DNA of 64,000 nucleotides, from NCBI GenBank assembly GCA_037954325.1, contig JBBMNZ010000026.1, positions 7,381,501 to 7,445,500 of the forward strand, written 5' to 3'. This stretch comes from Fistularia commersonii (Eukaryota; Chordata; Actinopteri; Syngnathiformes; Fistulariidae). The notes under the pieces are model-generated. The model did not search any database. It had not been told where the DNA came from and worked only from the letters and a program-made list of their open reading frames with translations. Position numbers and translations under genes: made by a program. Within the stretch, counting starts at the first letter, position 1, and every line of letters begins with the position of its first letter. Below, piece after piece: positions 12,701-20,312 of this stretch.

Positions 12701-13385
12701 GTAACTTTCTACAAGCGATATACACCTGTTCGCGCTTTTATTCCAAAGGGTTAAGATTTGCAACCGATGTGTTTTCTTAAAGCTAGGTAATCCTTACACT
12801 TAATACATCCCATTTGATTCTATGTTTTGCATCAACTCGGCAAATATCAGCTTTGTAACAAGAACGTGTGCTCACTCGAAAATACACAACACGTATGCTT
12901 TAGTGGACAGATGGCAGAATTTATAGAACAATCAATCAACAGAATATATTGAAATATTTGTAGAAATATGAGAGGAGTATGTAATTTAAGCAAAATTACA
13001 TATAATTAGGCAAGATTAATATAGCAAGACAACAGTAAGCGTGCAATAATTTTCTCCCAATTGCCATTACTTATCTGCTCATTAAACAGATAACAACACA
13101 AGTATGACACAGATCGAGGAGAGCAATTTATTGAATTACTGTGTTACTGGTAACTGTGATGTGATAACAGTAGTGTGTTACTTTGTAATGGGTTAGTGAG
13201 AACAAAGTACGAAACATTTTTCACTGGAATTTACTGTTTCGCGACGCGAATGGATCATCAAAACTGTACAAAAACTGTACATCCAACTCTCTGTGTGTGT
13301 GTGTGAAATGCGAGAGAAATACTTTATTAACCTGAGATTTTCCGCTGGTTTTTGTCTTGGTCTTCTTGGGTCTTACGGCTTCCAT
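1..13385 (-). CDS. epg5: epg5, ectopic P-granules 5 autophagy tethering factor, 5' part (exons 1-29, 3' end outside window)
   Basis: EPG5 is a large cytosolic Rab7 effector that tethers autophagosomes to late endosomes/lysosomes. Coding exons by phase-consistent splicing, 5' to 3' on minus: 13385-13332, 12641-11973, 10906-10646, 8815-8617, 8216-8089, 8003-7896, 7816-7743, 7629-7521, 6694-6580, 6507-6357, 6267-6106, 6016-5859, 5763-5612, 5527-5387, 5248-5087, 4993-4871, 4776-4514, 4440-4300, 4158-4014, 3585-3388, 3058-2951, 2866-2744, 2650-2484, 2391-2155, 2081-1958, 1796-1652, 608-437, 349-187, 46-1 (partial). Exons 1-28 sum to 4,752 bp, exactly 1,584 codons; the human protein is about 2,570 aa. 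Recognised blocks include VCADQSKVCGYHRF, YVSDHWAQF, LGIWLFMSEMPYGTL, FNQWAWQLLLRLK, HLWYRDKTVLFLMDQ and CIGRRFFQ. Exon 2 (223 codons) is the poorly conserved N-terminal region. Intron 14 uses a GC donor and intron 15 a weak CAA|GTCCGT donor. Exon 29 is the least certain. I recognised the gene by recall of the family, not by a search. Confidence 0.95.
1120..1315 (+). mobile_element. 3' tail of a non-LTR retrotransposon or SINE, in epg5 intron 26
   Basis: The block ends with tctctgtatgtctagtatat, then a gcaataaagc tail. The same tail occurs at 10470-10560 and, on the other strand, near 50407-50560. The repeated 3' end at three unrelated sites identifies it as a dispersed retroelement end. The region 609-1120 between exon 27 and this tail is otherwise AT-rich with short (ATT)n runs. 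Confidence 0.65.
1285..1574 (+). repeat. 145-bp tandem duplication in epg5 intron 26
   Basis: Two head-to-tail units, 1285-1429 and 1430-1574, both start ggcaataaagc and share long stretches such as gttaagtacgtaaattaggt. They differ at only a few positions. The unit begins inside a non-LTR retrotransposon tail (about 1120-1315). Confidence 0.85.
3640..3960 (+). mobile_element. Non-LTR retrotransposon 3' tail in epg5 intron 19
   Basis: The block ends in aatttccttcgggattaata then aagttgttcttattctta, the usual fish LINE/SINE tail followed by a simple repeat. An inverted relative lies at 30215-30560, which starts with the complementary aagaataagaacaactttat. No coding capacity remains. Confidence 0.7.
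5345..5369. repeat. Poly(A) run in epg5 intron 14
   Basis: An uninterrupted A run of about 25 bases lies 18 bp from the GC donor of exon 14. Read on the gene strand it is a poly(T) tract just inside the intron. Similar long A/T runs lie at 139-166 and 6730-6758. Confidence 0.9.
6580..7629 (-). other. epg5: epg5 exons 8-9 carrying tandem LC3-interacting (LIR) motifs
   Basis: Exon 8 (7629-7521) encodes a W-T-L-V motif at residues 525-528 of my model (codons 7550-7539), followed by DEGGEE. Exon 9 (6694-6580) opens with DEDPESS and then W-L-L-L at residues 542-545 (codons 6673-6662). Each is a W-x-x-[LIV] core with acidic neighbours, the pattern that binds Atg8/LC3/GABARAP. Human EPG5 has two such motifs (WTLV and WILL) in the same place, and as I recall they mediate binding to LC3 on autophagosomes. 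The exon boundary falls between the two motifs, so each can be included or lost independently by splicing. Confidence 0.75.
8229..8500 (-). mobile_element. Non-LTR retrotransposon tail fragment in epg5 intron 4
   Basis: Begins gaatcagaatcagaatactt then tattgatccgggaggggg, the reverse complement of a fish LINE/SINE 3' end (cccggatcaataaagt followed by a short simple repeat). The remainder of intron 4 to 8616 is AT-rich with no recognisable coding content. Confidence 0.65.
8830..10560 (+). mobile_element. Retroelement tail split by the nested LINE
   Basis: The sequence at 8850-8952 (tctgtcatcttttcaccttac and onward) continues after the nested LINE at 10470-10560 (ttcctctgtatgtctagtcc, ending gacaataaagctgactttg). 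Joined in the mind, the two halves correspond to the single uninterrupted copy at 1120-1315. This dates the LINE as the younger insertion. Confidence 0.7.
8965..10457 (+). mobile_element. Internally deleted APE-type non-LTR retrotransposon (LINE) in epg5 intron 3
   Basis: The fragment is antisense to epg5. It keeps pieces of an endonuclease-reverse transcriptase polyprotein in several frames: LGTWNVTSLVG (9396-9440), LLGDFNAHLG (about 9596-9625), DTRVKRGAE and SDHHLVVSWV (ORF ending 9866), then, after a large internal deletion, C-terminal pieces SQMRWLGHLVRM and GRPRTRW (about 10216-10310). It ends in a GATG-type repeat (gatggatggat). A 12-bp near-perfect target duplication flanks it: taatttctcatc at 8953-8964 and taatttcacatc at 10458-10469. 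The family looks like the abundant fish endonuclease/RT LINE; I do not assign a clade. Frames are broken, so it is not active. Confidence 0.85.
11100..11955 (+). mobile_element. Probable non-LTR retrotransposon 3' region in epg5 intron 2
   Basis: The block carries a LINE-like 3' untranslated tail (actgctgcacattggtaact, then tgaattgaaatttctccaac) and ends in an attct/tattct simple repeat at 11927-11952, 20 bp from exon 2. The upstream limit is not clear. A 28-bp perfect inverted repeat sits inside at 11305-11369. Confidence 0.5.
11305..11369. repeat. Perfect 28-bp inverted repeat with 9-bp loop
   Basis: The left arm 11305-11332 starts aaccttacaaccaatttt. The right arm 11342-11369 is its exact reverse complement and ends ttgtaaggtt. 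The loop is ttacacgat (11333-11341), and the same nine bases recur directly after the right arm at 11368-11376. Confidence 0.95.
13332..13385 (-). CDS. epg5: epg5 coding exon 1 with start codon
   Basis: The 18-codon exon reads MEAVRPKKTKTKTSGKSQ and ends at a CAG|GT donor. The start is chosen because it gives the family's basic N-terminus (human begins MAEAVRP) and because the exon joins in phase 0 to exon 2, whose acceptor is at 12642-12643. The start lies 581 bp downstream, in the gene's own direction, of the nearest CLEAR palindrome. Exon 1 is too short to be found as a standalone ORF. Confidence 0.85.
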
Positions 13386-14248
13386 CGTTCCTTTCAGCTG
13401 TCCTCAGATCGTCCCTCTCCTCAGAGCACACCCAAGTGCCTGAAGCACCACTTGGTGGAAACAATACTTGCGGTTAAAGTCTTCATGCTCGGCAGATACG
13501 AAAGAGCAAAGCTTCGCTGTTGTGCTTTGGTGAGGTGTTTGCTATTGATAACAGCCTAACGCCTGGCTGTGTTGTCAAGATAAAACACTGTCACAGCTCG
13601 CAAGTAAAACTTGTTAACATCTTCCGTGGGGAATTGTCGATGGAACACTACAATAAGGTAGCCACTAGTACGAGAAATATTAATGTAGGAATAATATTAA
13701 AAATGTCTGGAGGAAACCTATCCCTGAAAACTAAACGGTGCATGGCCACAAAGCTAAGCTAAGCTAACGTCCACGTTCGCTGACCAGTTCACAACGCAGT
13801 CTTTATAAACTCATTCACCAACCTCACTAACATTCTAAATTGTCATGAACTGTCATAATAATAATGTAAATATATTCAAGCGTAAGCATTGCCCAGGCCG
13901 GCCGATTAGCTGGCCAGCTCTAGTTTGTTTTGTTTATTCCAGGAACTCAGCTGTCACAATCAGAAGTCACGTGACTTCACCTCCTCACTACGGTAAGTCC
14001 GAGTGACCAAACTTAGTCACCTCGATAACAAAGCTGTTTGTGTTTGGATACCAGCAGGGGCTATAGTTATTAAAATATACATTTAATCATAAAACACATT
14101 TTTAAACATTCTAACGATGGGGTGCTGCTAATTTTATACAAATTACGTAACTAACGCAAAGTGCCTCGATAATTTTATGTCACGTGACATGTTTGCCTAT
14201 TGTTTTTCATTCACTCGCGTTGCGCAATCCCTCTGAAAGCGTTAACAC
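13386..14248 (-). promoter_or_regulatory. epg5 5' flank / presumed promoter region
   Basis: Non-coding. No ORF here resembles a known protein. It contains the two CLEAR palindromes and a short agctaagctaagctaa repeat near 13750. I see no clear TATA box or CpG island. The 5' UTR may include one or more non-coding exons that cannot be placed. Confidence 0.4.
13966..14188. promoter_or_regulatory. Two CLEAR (TFEB/MiT) palindromes upstream of epg5
   Basis: The 10-bp palindrome GTCACGTGAC occurs at 13966-13975 and 14179-14188, that is 581 and 794 bp upstream of the epg5 start codon at 13385. This is the consensus CLEAR element bound by TFEB/TFE3, which drives lysosomal and autophagy genes. EPG5 acts in that pathway, so the site makes functional sense, but the transcription start is not known from sequence alone. 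USF or MYC-family factors bind the same E-box core. Confidence 0.6.
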
Positions 14249-14518
14249 CAGTGAGGTGCAGTCAGGGGAGGCAGGAGAGGCAGTGCCTCACTTGTCAATG
14301 TTGAAAAGGAAAAAATGTAAAATGAAAACATTTTGTAAAGGTTATATTTATCAGTGATTTGCACTATAAAGCTATTTTTCATTGAGCTTCACCAGTTTTT
14401 TTGTTTGTTTGTTTCTAGTTTCTTGTGCTGAGCGATCATAAAACAGCTGCAAAGAGCCACTAAGTGAGGCACGCAGGTCTCCTGCCTAACCAGCCATGAA
14501 CCTCATCGTACGTCACTG
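14249..14518. mobile_element. Short hAT-like non-autonomous transposon with 8-bp target duplication
   Basis: Ends are CAGTGAGG... and ...TCACTG, with the subterminal blocks GGCAGGAG and TGCCTCAC repeated in inverted orientation. Flanking 8-mers gttaacac (14241-14248) and gctaacac (14519-14526) match at 7 of 8 positions. CAGTG-type ends plus 8-bp duplication are hallmarks of hAT elements. At 270 bp it has no coding capacity. Confidence 0.7.
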
Positions 14519-14729
14519 GCTAACACCTAGAAACTAAAAGGATCTTAAATGTATGGATGAATAGACCTAATAAGTGGGTTACAATCTGTTTATTGTCAAA
14601 AGTATTACACGCCAGGTTGCTTTATGAGGTTGTAAATCACTTGGATCACACAGGCAAGTTTACAAGAACAAGTTATAGCCATTATTTAATTCAATAATGA
14701 AATTACTTTGAAACACCAAATGGGAATTA

Positions 14730-14735
14730 TTTATT
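14730..14735 (-). terminator. Candidate lix1 polyadenylation signal
   Basis: TTTATT on the plus strand reads AATAAA for the gene, about 560 bp past the lix1 stop codon. A second AATAAA lies at 14589-14594. The sequence 14736-15293 between is AT-rich and would be the 3' UTR. No downstream GU-rich test was possible beyond inspection. Confidence 0.35.
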
Positions 14736-15293
14736 CACATGGTAAAAAAACAATTTTCTTACATTTGCATTAATCCCTAAAATACAAAGAGTTCAAAATA
14801 CATGTCTTGATCTGTCAATGCTTGTTATAGATCATACCTGCAGTTGATCGTCCAGGTTTCAGCTTAACTCTTATGAATTTCTGGCGGTCACAGGTAAACA
14901 TTTGTGACCTTTCTGACGGGCTATCTGCAAACAGACAGCTTGGAGGCCGCCCAGTTCGTCTCAAATATAAGTACAGAGTTGCAGGTTTGTAATTAAGAAG
15001 GAAAACTAAATAAGAAGGTGGATTTCAAGTTGAATACATGTTGCATGCATTATCCAAGGTCAAAAGAGTTGACTATGCACAATATGAACAAACTACTCTT
15101 TTGAAAAGTGTGGTTATTGCTAAATGACAAGAGCTCCTGGTCAAATTTTGTTTTTAAGCATTATATTCCAGCTACATTCAGACTATTTCTAATACGCGAC
15201 TAACAGTTTTCCCAACTCTCACAATCAATTACAGAGAAAAGTACAAAATCATATGACAGCTTTTGTAATCCATCATCCACCTCCTGCCTCAGT

Positions 15294-18200
15294 CTATTCA
15301 AAATGATTTAAAGGCACATATATCTGGAGGGAGCTGGGAGAGAAAGAGTTGGAGGGTCTGAGCTTGCCAGAGGTTTCAGAGACTGTTTGCTTTGTCTTTT
15401 TATGGACGGGTGGAGAAGGATTGCAGGGTGGGGCCATCTGGACCTCGGTATCCTGGCAATATATTGTCTGCAAAGGAAGTTGTTCTTGACCATGTGCCTG
15501 GCCGTGGGCCTCAGGTGCATTCTGAATGTATGCTTGACTCAGAGCCAAGCCCAGGATCTCAGTCTTTTCCTTGTAGAAGCGCAGCTCTACGCCTCGACGG
15601 CGGGCCAACACCAGTTCCCTTTGCGCCACTTGCAACTCCTCACCTAGTCGTCCTGGCGATCTCTGCTCGTGTCCAAGCCAGTCAAGTGCCATGCTGCTGC
15701 GCATGTACTCATCGAGTCCACGCTTAGTGTAATAGGCAATCACACTCTGAGGGCCACACAAGGGGGAGAGAGGCGATTAACACCAGGTTCTGAGCTACTA
15801 CATAAAAACATCATGGCTTTTCCGAGGTCGTACCTGACGAGAGCATTGCCTTTCCCTCAGAACCCTCAGTGTCCCATTCCAGTGTAACAACTGAAAAACG
15901 GTCATCATCTCCTACGAAATGGAGGAAGAGGAAGGACATTGTGAGAAACAGAGCACGGAGAAAATGACTTGAATAAACAAAAAACAAAACAAACAAAAAA
16001 AAAAAAAACGTGCAGGAATCGTGAATATTTGTCTTACAAAAATAACAAATTATTGAGGCTTCCCTTAAAGCCACACATAAGCCTCGGGTGATCAGTTTGA
16101 CAAGATACGTTACATCCTAATGTATTGCAGCGTTTTTTTTTTTCTAAAATACCCTTTTACCCAACAGCTGCCATGTGTTAAAAACACGTGAAGAACAGAG
16201 ACGCAGAGTCTTTACATTTAACTAAAGTTGCCTAATGGGACACAGATGGAGTATGTGATGTGTAACTTTGAGGTCGAAGTCCGAGTTAAACCTCCGGATC
16301 TTTGTATCTGATTCTCCCTCTCCACCTGACTGCGTGACATTGATTGCATATACAATATATTTCTAAAAGCTGTGTTTCAGCAAGAATGATAATGAGCCCA
16401 TTTCCTCCTGCTAATAATCATCTGTCTGCAGACATGATTATTTACATAAAGGTTGAAATGTTGGACTTTTCAACCTAGGGCTTCTTGCCAGGGTCTGCCT
16501 GGGACTGAGGTGGAAGGGAAACCCAGCCTGGGGTTACAATAATAACAATGGAAAGGAAAACTACAGAGCAGCAGTTACACATCTGGCTATTTTTGTTTTT
16601 TATAATTCTCAAATATGTAAAAACACAATACTAAAATTGTAATCCGATTTTAAGTTCGGTATTTCATCCCCTTTAGCAGGAAGTGGCATTTCCAGAGTCC
16701 ACTGAATGCATTCTGCACACCATGACCACGTGACTCCCCCATGATTTATGAACAAAGGTACAAGTGAAAAGTTTTTGCAAAAGTAGGTTTTGGCTTTATC
16801 TCACCTGGAATTCTAGCATGGTTCTGCCAAGGTAAGAGTGAAGAAGCAAACTGTAGGTTCCTATACTTGTGCTTGGGTCTCTTGCGTCTTCCACTGAAAC
16901 CTGAAAAAGTGCAGAGTAAATATTCTTACTGACACCACAACTAAAAAAAAAAACCATAACTGCATATAATATTAACTTTGTTAATATTTTCAGTCACTTT
17001 TTTTTTATTTACTTATTCATGTATTTTTTATTTTTACCTTTTGCCACTTTTATTTTTATCTTTATTTTTTTTTTTGTGCTGTCCTCGAGTTCCGAGTAAG
17101 GTACCTTTAATAAAATATGTTCTTTTTATTATCATTACTTTCAGATAGACGTTATTGATCCCGCATTGGGGAAATTTAATTGTCACAGCAGCATCGTGGG
17201 GTAGGAAAGTAAATCATAATCATAGAAAGAATATGCAAATCAAGGATATAATACAAATCAACTAAGACTATGTACAACATATACAATAGAATATAAAAAT
17301 AAATAAAAGAAATACTTTGTGCGGGGAGTGGTTATAAAAACAACAGATGTACAGTAGGGGATGTGGGTAGTAAAAAGGAAATGATAATAAGCAAGGTGTC
17401 CTGGAGAATGTATAAATCTAATACAAATATAAATATTTTACTAGTTAGAGCGGTAAGGTGAGATGGAGGAAGTACAAATAATCATTTTGATGAAAAATGT
17501 ATTTCTTTAGTCTGATTTGTAAAATATTAGTGTAAGCGTGTGCATCGGCTCACACTCACAGCACTGTCCGTAGCTGCCTGCTGTAGACTATTAGCGATGA
17601 ACTGAGGGCTGATGCGTCGACAAGGCAGCTCATTCACCAGCGAGTTCATCAGAGCCACGCGAGCCGCATCCCTTCGGGCCTCGGCCAGAGTGTCACACAC
17701 CTGAGGATGAGCGGTCGCATCAGCGTGTGCACGATGATTGCACAGACCTGAACGCTCAACGTAAACACAAGAGGGGACTGCTCTTTCTATTGGCCACGCA
17801 TCAATTTTACACTTGAATACAGATAATCGTGGGATCAGGGCTCAACGGAGGAGTTAAGGACATTAGTAGTCACAGATGCTGGCTCTGAGCTGCTGGCGGG
17901 GGTGTGTGTGTGTGTGTGTGTGTGTGCTGGGTCACAGTGGCCTCGTGGAGGAGCGTCACGGGACTTACCTTCGACAAAAAAGTTTTAAGCAGCCTTAAAA
18001 ATTGTGCTTAATGTGAATCATCTGAAAGTATTCATTCCTGGAACCGGCTTGCTGAAATGTCACTATTAAAGCAAAGACCTACAGTGGGGTGCTGCTCAAA
18101 TATAAAAACAAGAGCAGGTCATTGCGCATTATTGATTTTAAACGTTTAAAACCAAAAAGTGCCACTTCCAACTTCATTTCAAGCTACGCTGAAGAACCCT

Positions 18201-18909
18201 CGATTACTTGACAATACGTGAACGTCTGAAACAAAGGAAGCCCCGTAGAGACTGCGGTCAATATTCAACACACCTTGTAATTTCCAAAGCAGCTTCCTCC
18301 GGGCAGGGTCACGTAGCAGATATACGGGGGGCCGGGTGATGGCGCGGACTCATACAGTAGCACGATCTCGCCCGCATCTCCTGGAGGGACTCTTGGTTCC
18401 GCAGAAGAAGCCCCAAACTGACCCACCTGTTTCTGCTCCCAGAAGTTATGAAGCATGGCCACTACATTTACTGAACAAGTGTGATAAGAGACAGCGGATA
18501 TTAAGGTGATTTATAACCAAAACGGCGGTAGATGTATCGCTCAAGCCACACAATACGTTCACAAATACTGTTTTAGTTGGATAATTTTAATTACCTTTTG
18601 ATTTGAATAGAAAAAAGATTCCAAAGATGTGCAAATAAATGGTAAATATTCATTACAATAGTTTTGAGATAAGGAAACATCAAAAAAGTTTTCAAGAACC
18701 GCCTCATAACTGATTTAATGAAGCCATGAATGCAGAAAAGTACAACATATACTAGAAAGTACTTGTACTTTCTGACAAATTAAAGCACTTGCAAGCTTGC
18801 AATAACTGTCATCACTGGGTTACTCACAGTCCTTGGGGTTGATGCCAGTTTCATTGTGTGACAGGCATGACATGATGCTGTCCTCAACCTTCCCGTGATT
18901 CATTGTCAT
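15294..18909 (-). CDS. lix1: lix1, limb expression 1 (LIX1 family, dsRBD-like fold)
   Basis: Six coding exons on minus: 18909-18828, 18470-18274, 17700-17560, 16900-16805, 15911-15834 and 15746-15294. They join in phase to 348 codons. LIX1 family signatures are clear: KDLNVVAMLHNFWEQKQ across the exon 1/2 junction, YVTLPGGSCFGNY, EARRDAARVALMNSL, TMLEFQ|EMMTVFQLLHWNGTL, SSMALDWL and ELRFYKEKTEILGLALSQ. The first two resemble a double-stranded RNA-binding fold. LIX1 is linked in vertebrates to limb bud, hindbrain/motor neurons and smooth muscle progenitors; its biochemistry is poorly known. It is closer to LIX1 than to LIX1L because of DLNVV and the short N-terminus. The C-terminal tail (270-348, 79 aa) is far longer than the roughly two dozen residues after ALTQ in human LIX1. 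The start is tentative: ATG at 18909 or 18903, with an in-frame stop upstream, and exon 1 does not resemble the human N-terminus. Confidence 0.92.
17137..17500 (-). mobile_element. Non-LTR retrotransposon tail in lix1 intron 3
   Basis: Begins ttattgatcccgcattgggg then aaatttaattgtcacagcag, the reverse complement of a fish LINE 3' end (aaatttccccaatgcgggatcaataa type). No coding frame remains. Confidence 0.75.
17904..17926. repeat. (GT)n microsatellite in lix1 intron 2
   Basis: About 12 perfect GT units flanked by ordinary intron sequence. Intron 2 otherwise contains nothing I recognise. Confidence 0.9.
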
Positions 18910-20312
18910 CGGTACTTTACTCCTACAGATGCCTCAAAACATCCAGTTCTTTCTCAAGCGTATAGTCCATTTGCATTTCGAGCTTTGAATATAAAAAAAA
19001 AAAAAACAACTTCCATCATCATATTAACACATGACCTGTGACACGAGCAGCCTCCACTGTCATGAACATCATAGGTAATAAACTCAAATCCAACGCGTAT
19101 CCTTTTCCCCACCTCTCTGCTCTCTTTCTCCCCTCCTCCTCCTCTCCCATGTCCACCCTGCCCTGCTAGGGTTTCTCTTTTGAAGCAGACCACCTTTGTC
19201 GCCCTCGCTGCCAATTAGCTCTGAGGGCCCCTCAGTCTTTCTACACATGAGCACACAAGAGAGGTGCAGGGCTGGAATGCCGGGCCCCTCCCTGCAGGCT
19301 GTGCAGCTGGCTAATCCCCCGAACAGTCGGGACGGTTATGAACGTGCACGGCGATCCCGAGTCGAAAAATAATTAAAAAAAAAAAAAAAAGACGCTGTTC
19401 GGGAAGAGAAAAATACAATCTGCCAATTGGACTTTGTTAAATTCAGTGATTTTGAAAATGCAACCCCCCCCCTTCACAGGCCCCCTTCACTGTGAAACTG
19501 CAAGTATGAGATGTCCGGGGGTTGGGGTGGGGACAACTTTGACTTCACATGCTGCATGGCGCCCACTGAGCACTGAGGTTCTGGTGTCCATTCATCCTCT
19601 TCAATATGAATGGCCATTGTTCCTGTCTGAATTCACCCGCTCTCTGAAAGCCTCTTACTAAAATGAGCCGAATTGGGAGAAAAGGGGTTCCTTGCTTCCC
19701 AAGTCCACCCTATCGCTCGGTGTGGCGTGTTTGTTAAAACGCTGAGAACGCTCACCGGGGCCAAGTTTCCTTCGTGTTTCTATGTCGACATTTTCCGAAA
19801 AATGTTTGGACATGCTTATGTTGTTCCAATGCTTCCTTGGATATCTATTCAACCTACCAGAGAGGACCTTTGAACCTCAGAGTTTCAGCATAAATAAAAG
19901 CTTCTGATGAACTTGCAGCCTCCTCATTATTCATTCTGTCAGTATTATACAAAAGAAAAAACACATCTAAGAGTTTGATCGACGGCAAAAAAAATCATGC
20001 GGTAACATACGGACTAACAAATGATTTTAATCCATGAACAAACTGTAGTAACGTGAAATAGCAAATAAAGCTGCTTCATCTCAAGTAGTCCATATTTGAT
20101 CACAACTGGATGCAGATATTCATTGCAACTGCACACGTTTAAGTCCGAGTAAAATTGCTTTGGCTGTAGTTTGATCTCAGTTGTAATTCTTCTCTTTTGA
20201 GACATCAGAGAGCCACTGATATTGTTTTTTAAAGCCAGTTACTGAGTGTACAACTTTTCAGACATCCGCACATGCATCTCTAGATCTCTCTCCCAGTTCG
20301 ACAGGGATACGA
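18910..20312 (-). other. lix1-riok2 intergenic interval (1.4 kb)
   Basis: Holds the lix1 promoter and the riok2 3' UTR. No coding sequence is supported. There is a poly(A)-type run at 18990-19004, another at 19374-19390, and an ATTAAA (plus TTTAAT at 20026-20031) about 285 bp past the riok2 stop that could be its polyadenylation signal. A pyrimidine-rich stretch with repeated TCC lies near 19128-19150. Confidence 0.4.
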
